This document shows, piece by piece, positions 7,828-15,438 of a DNA stretch of 51,839 nt. The stretch is from Anaerolineae bacterium (GTDB lineage Bacteria; Chloroflexota; Anaerolineae; B4-G1). A model generated the notes under the pieces. It worked only from the letters and a program-made list of their open reading frames with translations. It ran no database searches and had not been told where the DNA came from. Where the stretch lies: the NCBI GenBank assembly GCA_030612585.1, contig JAUWNP010000009.1:1-51839 (forward strand), read 5' to 3'. The stretch's first letter is position 1; the number at the start of each line of letters is the position of its first letter. A program made the position numbers and the translations under genes.

Positions 7828-9024
7828 CTACGTCAATAACCCTTTAGGGTGATCTTTCTCTTGGAGAAGAGTCGTGTACAGAGCAACGTGCTGTTGTGCC
7901 ACGCTTTCTATGGAGAAACATTGCTGCACTCGGGTGCGCGCCACAATACTCATGGAGATGGCCTTTTGGCGGTCGGTTAATGATAGAAGAATCGCTTTTG
8001 CCAGCGACACTGGGTCGCCTGGGGGCACAAGTAGGCCGGCGTCGCCGTGCTGGATCAGTTCAGTGTTGCCAGAGACCTGGGTGGCAACTATAGGCACTCC
8101 AGCGGCCATGCTTTCCAACAGCACCGTGGGTAGTCCCTCCCAGAGGGAGGAACTTACGAACAAATCCATCATACTCATCAGTTCTTCCACGTCCGTGCGT
8201 GGCCCCGTGAAGATGACCTTGGTGTCTATCCTCAGTCGCTTGGCGAGTCTTTTCAGATCCTCTTCAAGTTCTCCGGTGCCTATGACCAGAAAATGGGTTT
8301 GCGGCAGACGCTTCAGCACAAGTACAGCAGCCTCCAACAAAAGGGCGTACCCTTTCTGCTCTGTAAGTCGCCCAACGGTCCCAACAATCCATCCCTCCTC
8401 TGGCAATCCCAAACAGCGTCTCTTCGATCTTCGATCTACGTGCAGATTCTCAAACCTCTGCAAGTTCAGCGCGTTATGGATGAGAATTGCACGCCGTCCT
8501 AACCATCGCGCAACAGGCCGCCGGTTTAGATTATCCACAACCCTTTGCGCCACGCCGATTTCAGCATCAAACATCCAGGGATATGACATTTGCGTCAAGA
8601 ACAACCGCCGCAGGGGACGTTTAATCCACTCTCGCTCGTTATGTACGGTACGTATGATCGCCTGCGCCCCGAGAGGCCCTTTTAGCAGCAATGCGGCAAT
8701 ATCTCCGAACTGGCAATGACTATGAATAAGATCCACTCTGCCCGTCACTGCCTTTTGCATCCCTATCAACGCTCGCCGGAAGCTTCTGTACGGAGCCTGC
8801 TCCTCCCACCTGGCTGCAATGAAGGCTTCATTTCCTTTCTTCCGCAAACTGACAACCCGGTCATGCTCGAAAGGCGTACCGTACTCCCACAGTCCACACA
8901 CGATCGGTACGAACCGCGTTCGACCCAGAGCATATGCCAGTTCCAAGCCAAACCGCTCTATGCCTCCCAGCGGCCCTTCAATGGCAAAGCCGGAAATGAT
9001 CTCTAGGACACGAATGTAGTTCAT
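7828..9024 (-). CDS. GT4-family glycosyltransferase (last gene of polysaccharide operon)
   Basis: 398 residues with the two Rossmann-like halves of GT-B enzymes. The C-terminal half has IVGTVGRLTEQKGYALLLEA, VIFTGPRTDVEELMSMMDLF and a long EGLPTVLLESMAAGVPIVAT stretch carrying the E-x7-E donor-binding motif of family GT4. It transfers a sugar from a nucleotide-sugar to a growing glycan on the cytoplasmic side. It lies 1 bp after the pyruvyltransferase-like gene, so it is read from the same transcript. Acceptor and sugar cannot be told from sequence. Confidence 0.9.
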   Translation of the reverse strand: MNYIRVLEIISGFAIEGPLGGIERFGLELAYALGRTRFVPIVCGLWEYGTPFEHDRVVSLRKKGNEAFIAARWEEQAPYRSFRRALIGMQKAVTGRVDLIHSHCQFGDIAALLLKGPLGAQAIIRTVHNEREWIKRPLRRLFLTQMSYPWMFDAEIGVAQRVVDNLNRRPVARWLGRRAILIHNALNLQRFENLHVDRRSKRRCLGLPEEGWIVGTVGRLTEQKGYALLLEAAVLVLKRLPQTHFLVIGTGELEEDLKRLAKRLRIDTKVIFTGPRTDVEELMSMMDLFVSSSLWEGLPTVLLESMAAGVPIVATQVSGNTELIQHGDAGLLVPPGDPVSLAKAILLSLTDRQKAISMSIVARTRVQQCFSIESVAQQHVALYTTLLQEKDHPKGLLT

Positions 9025-9025
9025 C

Positions 9026-10312
9026 TCACCCCTGCTCTACGCCGAAGTCTGCTGCAATCATTGCTCCTACTCGTGACGCTTGTCCGACAACCGCCGGCAT
9101 TATCCGCTGAAGCCTCTCACAAGTCTGCTCTCGTTCTAACCACGCTTCCTGGAAAACCGCGCTTGACTTTAGCCCATCTGCCTGTCCGATGCTTATCACC
9201 CACCTTTCGAGACCGAGCATCCGCATGATGCCCCGGGTCTTGTATTGGTATTCAATCGCGACCACAGGCACACCTTCGCTCAAGGCAAAGATGTTGGAGT
9301 GCAGCCTGGTGCCGACAAAGAAGTCCATCAACCCATAGGCCGCTTTGAGAACATCAGGTGCAACTGCTTGTTCAATGAGGAAGACACGTTGGTCAAATCC
9401 GCGCAGATTCGCATATACTCTTCGTGCAGGCACACGGTCATCCTCAGCCTCTGTGGGTCCATGAACCTGCGAGAATAGAACGACGTGGCCATCGTATTTC
9501 AGAATGAAAGTACGGATCACCTCCGCCATAGCCTCCTCATATACTTCTTGACGGCCGAACAGACGATTCTGTGCTGCCCAATTCAGTAGAGTAAGCCCCA
9601 GCAGAGGACGGCTGCGGTTCACATCTACGCCGTGCTCTGCTAGCAATCTCTCCCCCTCGCCGCGTGGCGCGCTAGGGAAGGCGAAGGCGACATCCGGTAC
9701 CAGATAGCAGCAGGGATGCTCCAGGCCTATCGCTCTTAATTCTTCCAGCGAGATAGGGTCACGCACCAACACCATGCGCATCTTGGGAAGAAGCCATCTC
9801 ACCAGGATGCGTTCCCAACGCCGTTTTAGAGGTCCAATAGTCTGTGGCAACGTATACAACGGTTTCCCTGCCAGCCAGGCATACGCCATGGTTAAGATGG
9901 AGACAAGAAACGGTAGGCCAAATTTACCGCTCGTGTAGAGAAAACCACCTGCACAACTAATCACAAGATCTGCTTCGAGATAGGCTCGCACGAGGTCTTT
10001 GCGATCCGAGGAAAAGGGAAGGAAAACCGGTCGCCCCAATAACCAATATCCTCCCAGGGCCAGTAGGCTCTCCACGATCAGACCAGGAATGGCAACCCAC
10101 CGCCAGGAAGTCTGCCCATCTGTGCCCTTCTTGAGCCAGCTCACAAAAGAGCCCACCGTCGCCTCGGCACCCTCATAACTGTCTGGATCATTCATGGAAA
10201 GGATGATGGTCGGGTCCGGGAAACTGTCCTTCAACTGCCGAACGGACACCCGCGTCAAGACAGCGTCTCCAGCGTTGTGGGATGAATGTAGATTCACGAT
10301 CAGTATGTTCAT
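9026..10312 (-). CDS. Polysaccharide pyruvyltransferase-family protein
   Basis: The true start is ATG at 10312 (MNILIVNLHSSHNAGDAVLT) preceded by GAGAGAG. It overlaps the flippase stop by 4 bp (ATGA). A longer frame to 10696 is antisense-like read-through and is rejected. The 428-residue protein has family signatures: SSHNAGDAVLT at the N-terminus, ISCAGGFLYTSGKFG, YTLPQTIGPL, MVLVRDPISLEEL and FVGTRLHSNIFALSEGVP. Members add pyruvyl ketals to, or act as GT-B-like transferases on, exopolysaccharide repeat units (CsaB/WcaK group). Confidence 0.88.
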   Translation of the reverse strand: MNILIVNLHSSHNAGDAVLTRVSVRQLKDSFPDPTIILSMNDPDSYEGAEATVGSFVSWLKKGTDGQTSWRWVAIPGLIVESLLALGGYWLLGRPVFLPFSSDRKDLVRAYLEADLVISCAGGFLYTSGKFGLPFLVSILTMAYAWLAGKPLYTLPQTIGPLKRRWERILVRWLLPKMRMVLVRDPISLEELRAIGLEHPCCYLVPDVAFAFPSAPRGEGERLLAEHGVDVNRSRPLLGLTLLNWAAQNRLFGRQEVYEEAMAEVIRTFILKYDGHVVLFSQVHGPTEAEDDRVPARRVYANLRGFDQRVFLIEQAVAPDVLKAAYGLMDFFVGTRLHSNIFALSEGVPVVAIEYQYKTRGIMRMLGLERWVISIGQADGLKSSAVFQEAWLEREQTCERLQRIMPAVVGQASRVGAMIAADFGVEQG

Positions 10313-11577
10313 CTCTCTCGGTGTTCTTCGATCCCGAACTTGCTCATGCGTTGCCACCACACCACCAGGGTCATATAGCCGAACACCAAGACGGCCTCGC
10401 TCAAGACGTACACCTTCGCCACTCCCATAATGCCCAGGGGTTGCACAATCAGGACGTTCAGCGCTATGTTGACGGTGGCCGACAGGGCTTGCACAATAAC
10501 CCGGCGATTTTGCCACCCCACGGCGACAACAATTGCGGCCAGCGAGAAACTGAGGCACTTGAGAGCCAACACGCCGCTCAGCACTGCTAGCACATCGCCA
10601 GAAACGGCGAATTCGCTCCCATAAACAAATTGAACGAGGGGATGAGCAATCAGTATCATCCCCCCACCCAGCGCACCGCCAAGTGCCGTGGTCCAAGCGA
10701 CGAGCCGGGTAGACGTACGTCGCACTGGTGCGGGGCTTTCGAGGTGGCTCTGGCTGAGGACGGGCAACATCACCCCATAGATGGCTGCCGGGGCCAGGAA
10801 GAAGGCAGTCATCAGCGAAATAGCCGGGGAGTATAAGCCTGCTGCCGTCTTGCCAAGCCAGTAGGCAACGATTGTGACGTCAGCCTGCCCATAGATAGTT
10901 GCCAGGGCCATAGATGCGCCAAAGGGGAGAGTTTCTTTCAAAGCACGGCGTACATCCGTGAACTCAAGGCGCATTCCGAAAACTCGTGCCACTATGATCA
11001 AGGCCACCGCACTGCTCACTGCAGAGGCCGCCACCCGCCCTACTAAGTAGCCGTGTGCCTCCTTCATTCCGGTCGTTGCCAAAGCCAATGTGAGCAAGAG
11101 CAACAAGGCTCGAGAGCCCACCATCAGTCCCAGCGTTACGTTGTTCCTCAGCACTGACTTGAAGATAGTCCAGACAGTATTGGCAATCTCCTCGAGCCAA
11201 AGCGATAACGCACCTAGGCATATCAGCGAGGCAGGGAAAGTGTCCTGATCAAGGTGGGGTGTCACCAACACAATCCCTAACAACCAGACCACTCCCAGAC
11301 TAACCTTGAGGCTCAGACAAGCAGTGCCTATTGATCCTAGGTGCCTCTTTTCTCTGCCACCATTTCGCAACAACCAGTCATCTAGCCCGAGCGAGAAAAG
11401 CACAGATGCCAGTCTGGTAAGTGACAGACTGGCGGCATATTGTCCAAATGCCCCAGGTCCCAATTGACGTGCAATGACGATGACTGTCAGGGCTGAGAAC
11501 ACCCGTGCAACCGCTGTACCAGAGAGAAGTACCCCTACACTGGCAAGAATCCGCCGCGTCGAGGGAATACCACTCAC
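10309..11577 (-). CDS. Oligosaccharide flippase (Wzx/MOP-like)
   Basis: The 422-residue protein is almost entirely hydrophobic with about 12 membrane helices. The N-terminus (SVGVLLSGTAVARVFSALTV, IVIARQLGPGAFGQYAASLS) is typical of RfbX/Wzx flippases of the MOP superfamily. It would move lipid-linked glycan units across the membrane before polymerisation. Start and stop overlap both neighbours by 4 bp, which marks strict operon coupling. Confidence 0.9.
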   Translation of the reverse strand: MSGIPSTRRILASVGVLLSGTAVARVFSALTVIVIARQLGPGAFGQYAASLSLTRLASVLFSLGLDDWLLRNGGREKRHLGSIGTACLSLKVSLGVVWLLGIVLVTPHLDQDTFPASLICLGALSLWLEEIANTVWTIFKSVLRNNVTLGLMVGSRALLLLLTLALATTGMKEAHGYLVGRVAASAVSSAVALIIVARVFGMRLEFTDVRRALKETLPFGASMALATIYGQADVTIVAYWLGKTAAGLYSPAISLMTAFFLAPAAIYGVMLPVLSQSHLESPAPVRRTSTRLVAWTTALGGALGGGMILIAHPLVQFVYGSEFAVSGDVLAVLSGVLALKCLSFSLAAIVVAVGWQNRRVIVQALSATVNIALNVLIVQPLGIMGVAKVYVLSEAVLVFGYMTLVVWWQRMSKFGIEEHRER

Positions 11578-13043
11578 TCCAAATACCCTAGCGCGCGCAG
11601 CCGGGCCTCCACCTCCGGGCTCGCCTCCACGTCATCTGCCGGTCTGCCGATCAGTCCACTGATTCCGTGTTCTCTCCACCAGTCCTCAAGGCACTCGCGC
11701 AACTCCTCGACTAGTTCCGGATGCCGGTCAGCGACATTGTGCTCCTCGTCTGGATCATCCCGCCAGGCATACATCTCCGTCGTTCCATCTGTTCCAACTA
11801 TCAGTTTGTGGGTGTCGGTACGAAGTGCCGTAAAACCTCGTTCAAAACGACTCAATTGTTCCCTCTGTACACCAAAACGAGCCAGATCTCTCGGGTGAGG
11901 AACACGAGGGATGCCATACTCTGCAACGACGAAAGGACGCCGCTCGTGCTCTGAGAGCAAACTTCTGCTTGCGGAAGATGGCGCTTCTATTCCTGCCACA
12001 TCAAGAGTGGTTTTGAACAAATCCAGAGTCTGCACTTGATGAGACACTCGATGACCTGGGGGAAGTAGGGTAGGATATCGCATGACTAATGGCACCCGCA
12101 ACAGCGTATCATAAACACAGTATTGGTGATTGAGCAGCCCGTGCTCGCCTAGGTTCTCGCCGTGGTCTGCCACGACGATCACCAATGTGTTGTCCAATCT
12201 GCCGGTGCGTCGCAACCAATTCACTAGCAATCCTAAATGATAGTCCGCATATGCTACCTCTGCCAGATAGAGATCACGCCAAACAGCCAGATCCGTCTCA
12301 GACAATAACTCTATCCCTGCAATGTGGCACCAAGCAGCGCTCCATTGATCGGCCCGGATCCACCTTTTGGCTTGATCCAGGTCGTCAGTGAAGCGAGCAA
12401 CCCACTTCAGCGGGGGCTTATAGGGTAGGTGGGCTTCCAGATAGTGCACGAACGCGAACCAAGGGCCTTGTTGGGAGTTGATCCAGCGTGCCAAAGGTCG
12501 AAGGACCCGTGAGGCTCCCAGATCACGGCGATAGGCTAGCAGGCAGCTAAAGGCTACATTCACAACATTCTTGAGCAAATTTCCGCGAGCAACATCGTGT
12601 ATCATAGCCCTTGTCCAACTGGAGCCTTGGGATTTCTCCATTAAGATAAGTCTTTTGACCTCGTGCTGGGTTTGCAACCACTGCCACTGCTTATGCATCG
12701 TGTCGAAGCCACGCTGCAAACCAAAATCGGCACTCAGCCAGCTGTTGCTGGTAATGCCGAACGTCGCGTAACCGTTTTGCGATAGTAGATGCGCCAGTGT
12801 GGGATACGAGGAATCTAGTACACGCTTCTCATATAAGCCGATCTGACTGGGGAAAAGCCCGGTAAACAGTGATGCCATCGCTGGCAATGTCCACGGAGCT
12901 GCGGAGAGCGATTGTTCAAACAGCACTCCCTCGGCAGCCAGTTTGTCCAAGACCGGAGTCGTGGGACGCTCATGTCCATAACAGGAACAGACGTCTGCAC
13001 GTGTGGCATCCAGCATGACCAACAGGATATTGGGGCGTTTCAT
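11574..13043 (-). CDS. Sulfatase-fold hydrolase or transferase lacking the formylglycine motif
   Basis: 489 residues of the alkaline phosphatase/sulfatase superfamily. Metal-binding motifs are clear: NILLVMLDATRADVCSCYGH near the start and VIVVADHGENLGEHGLLNHQ in the middle. At the nucleophile position it reads WTLPAMASLFTG, so Thr replaces the Cys/Ser of CxPxR and the Arg is absent. Classical sulfatase activity is therefore doubtful. A Thr nucleophile is known from LtaS-type phosphotransferases, so it may move a phospho-group onto the glycan (inference). No membrane segment is visible. It lies 6 bp after the preceding GT4 gene. Confidence 0.85.
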   Translation of the reverse strand: MKRPNILLVMLDATRADVCSCYGHERPTTPVLDKLAAEGVLFEQSLSAAPWTLPAMASLFTGLFPSQIGLYEKRVLDSSYPTLAHLLSQNGYATFGITSNSWLSADFGLQRGFDTMHKQWQWLQTQHEVKRLILMEKSQGSSWTRAMIHDVARGNLLKNVVNVAFSCLLAYRRDLGASRVLRPLARWINSQQGPWFAFVHYLEAHLPYKPPLKWVARFTDDLDQAKRWIRADQWSAAWCHIAGIELLSETDLAVWRDLYLAEVAYADYHLGLLVNWLRRTGRLDNTLVIVVADHGENLGEHGLLNHQYCVYDTLLRVPLVMRYPTLLPPGHRVSHQVQTLDLFKTTLDVAGIEAPSSASRSLLSEHERRPFVVAEYGIPRVPHPRDLARFGVQREQLSRFERGFTALRTDTHKLIVGTDGTTEMYAWRDDPDEEHNVADRHPELVEELRECLEDWWREHGISGLIGRPADDVEASPEVEARLRALGYLE

Positions 13044-13049
13044 ACTCTT

Positions 13050-14264
13050 TCAGTTTTCCTCACTATAAATGCTCGCGAATAGACGGACCCGATTCTCCCA
13101 GAAAAGAGGTTCACGCATCGCGCGAGCGGCAGCGCGCATGCTCGTGGGTCTCTCGGCATCGTTCAAGATGGAGAGAATACCCGTTGCCAGTGCGTGAGCG
13201 TCACCCGGGGTCACCGCCACACCAGCTGCTCCTACAATATATCGGCGGTCGCCAATGTCGGTCGTGACGCAGGGCACGCCAGCGGCGATGCTCTCTACCA
13301 ACTTGAGCGAAAGGCTCGATTGTGCCGGCAGCGAGTCGTGCATTGGATCTACGCTAACCTCACCTAGGCGGTAGTATAAGGGTATCCTATCAGCGGGAAC
13401 TTGGCCGAGAAACCATACCCTTCCTGATACCTTAAGGGCAACGGCCCTCTGCTGCATTCGCTCCAGGTCTTCCCCACCACCAACAAACAGTAACAACGCG
13501 TCTGGTTCGAACTGAATGACCTCGACGGAGGCCTTAAGCAACAGGTCAATCGCATGGCTGATGGTGCTCATACTGCCCACGTACACAACCACCCTGTCTT
13601 GTTCTCTGATGCCCAGCGACTGGCGCAACTCGTCAAGCATCTCTGGCAGATCAGGTCGGTCAAGCAGAGCGAATCGCTCCTTGTCAACACCGTTGGGGAC
13701 CAACTCGATCTGCTCAGGCGGATAGCCAAGTCCTTGGAACCGCTCGGCGATGAAAGATGTATTGACGGTGATGCCTTCAGCAAAAGAGGGCATCCAGTCC
13801 TCGAACCATGCTACAATTCGTTGTTGCCAGCGCCCACTAAAGCGGTTATTGACCGCTTCGTAGTCATCGCTATCCAAGTAAACAGGCACATGGCGCAGCA
13901 TATGCACCACCCATGCCGCGACACCGTTCATCGGCTGAGTCTTACATACGTGGATCGCGTCAGCAGGCGTGCGCAATGCCGCCAAGGTCAAACGTATTGT
14001 CGAAATAGCGGTCACCGCTAACAGAGTCAAAGAACTATAGTATACCTTCTGGCTACCAAACTTCCGTACATGCATTTGCCCCACGTACCATACGTCGACG
14101 TTGTCACGTACAAAACGACGCTGTTTAAGATGAGCATAATCGTGATGCAGAGCCAGTATCGTTACTTGGTGCCCCAGCCGTGTCAGGGACTTGGCTAAAG
14201 GCATAAATCGCCCTACCCCACCAGGGCTTTCGAGACTCTGCGTCAGCAAGAAGGTGATCCTCAA
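13050..14264 (-). CDS. GT4-family glycosyltransferase
   Basis: 404 residues. The N-terminal domain starts MRITFLLTQSLESPGGVGRF with the usual glycine-rich acceptor loop. The C-terminal domain has VVVYVGSMSTISHAIDLLLK, VWFLGQVPADRIPLYYRLGE and SLKLVESIAAGVPCVTTDIG. The start overlaps the stop of the next upstream glycosyltransferase by 4 bp. It acts in the cytoplasm on a lipid-linked or nucleotide-sugar intermediate, with unknown specificity. Confidence 0.9.
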   Translation of the reverse strand: MRITFLLTQSLESPGGVGRFMPLAKSLTRLGHQVTILALHHDYAHLKQRRFVRDNVDVWYVGQMHVRKFGSQKVYYSSLTLLAVTAISTIRLTLAALRTPADAIHVCKTQPMNGVAAWVVHMLRHVPVYLDSDDYEAVNNRFSGRWQQRIVAWFEDWMPSFAEGITVNTSFIAERFQGLGYPPEQIELVPNGVDKERFALLDRPDLPEMLDELRQSLGIREQDRVVVYVGSMSTISHAIDLLLKASVEVIQFEPDALLLFVGGGEDLERMQQRAVALKVSGRVWFLGQVPADRIPLYYRLGEVSVDPMHDSLPAQSSLSLKLVESIAAGVPCVTTDIGDRRYIVGAAGVAVTPGDAHALATGILSILNDAERPTSMRAAARAMREPLFWENRVRLFASIYSEEN

Positions 14265-15394
14265 GCAATGCTCTCCTCAATCAAATGGGCCAATTTGTCC
14301 CAACAAAGCTCTCGCTGGATGGCCTTTTCTCCTTGAGGCTTTCGTGATACCAAATCACCGGCAAAGAAGCGAACAATCGCGGCTGTTAATGCCATGGCAT
14401 CCCCTGGTGGCACCGCCAACCCTGTCCCCCCGTTGGCGCCATCCTCTGGCTGTCCCCCCATCCATGTCGTGATTACCGGCAGCCCAAATCCACGCGCCAT
14501 CTGCACCGATCCGCTTCCTGTCACTCGCCGATATGGCGCTATCAGCACATCTGCTGCTGAGAAATAAAGCGGCACCTCTTCGTTTGGAATATAGCGATCT
14601 TCGATGATCACCGAGTCATCAATTTCTAACTGCTCGATCATCTCCAGGTAGGGTTGTTTGTCCTCCCAAAATTCCCCAGCCACCAGGAGAATCACCCTCC
14701 CCAGCCGTGCCCGAACCTCTGGCAACGCCGTCAAGACATCCTGCAAACCCTTATATTCTCTCACAATCCCAAAAAAGAGCAAGACCGGCACGTCCAGCGG
14801 TAGCCCTAGCCGCCTGCGGGCCTCATCTCTGGAGACTCGATCACTAGCGAACATATCAAAGATCGGCAGCGGAACGACTGTCGCCTGTACCCTCGGCAGT
14901 AACGATATCAGCCGCCTCTCCTCCTCCACCGACTGTACGGTGAAACGAGTGCCCCACCGCAGCACAACCTTCGCCAACCAGGGGTCCCACCACCGCACCT
15001 CATGGGGCAGTACGTTGTGGCAGATGATAACCAGCGGCCGTTGCAGGAAGAGACGATTCAGCATCCCCAACACGAACCATACCGGAGCCCAGAAGGTCGT
15101 CCACCATTGCAGGATGACCGCATCAGGCTGGTACCGACGGATGCGCCAGAAGGTCGTCAGCCAGGTGATTGGGTTCAGGGAATCAATCCAGTAGCGGGCC
15201 TTTTCCACTTTCAAAGGTTTCTTGCTGGGGTCCTTATCGCTCATTCCAGGGAAGAGCCACTGCGGATATTGGCGTTTAAACGAGATGAGGAGAACTTCGT
15301 GCCCCCTCCCGCGCAGCGCTCGGTAGAGCATCGTCGTGTAGTGGGCGATCCCACCCCGATAGGGGTATACTGGCCCAACCAGAACAAACTTCAC
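14261..15394 (-). CDS. GT4-family glycosyltransferase
   Basis: 377 residues. It begins MKFVLVGPVYPYRGGIAHYT, a well-known GT4 start. Later it has VLLFFGIVREYKGLQDVLTA, IIEDRYIPNEEVPLYFSAAD, VLIAPYRRVTGSGSVQMARG and FGLPVITT. The usual E-x7-E is relaxed around the SGSVQMARGFGLPV segment, as in a subgroup of these enzymes. A 44-bp gap separates it from the heparinase-like gene upstream, the widest gap in the operon. Confidence 0.88.
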   Translation of the reverse strand: MKFVLVGPVYPYRGGIAHYTTMLYRALRGRGHEVLLISFKRQYPQWLFPGMSDKDPSKKPLKVEKARYWIDSLNPITWLTTFWRIRRYQPDAVILQWWTTFWAPVWFVLGMLNRLFLQRPLVIICHNVLPHEVRWWDPWLAKVVLRWGTRFTVQSVEEERRLISLLPRVQATVVPLPIFDMFASDRVSRDEARRRLGLPLDVPVLLFFGIVREYKGLQDVLTALPEVRARLGRVILLVAGEFWEDKQPYLEMIEQLEIDDSVIIEDRYIPNEEVPLYFSAADVLIAPYRRVTGSGSVQMARGFGLPVITTWMGGQPEDGANGGTGLAVPPGDAMALTAAIVRFFAGDLVSRKPQGEKAIQRELCWDKLAHLIEESIA

Positions 15395-15438
15395 TGCACT
15401 ACCTCAAACACCGGTACCATATTCTGTATGGTACGCTC

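Noticed and set aside
10313..10696. An N-terminal extension of the pyruvyltransferase-like gene.
   Set aside because: It overlaps the flippase gene. The ATG at 10312 gives the normal family start and the 4-bp overlap.
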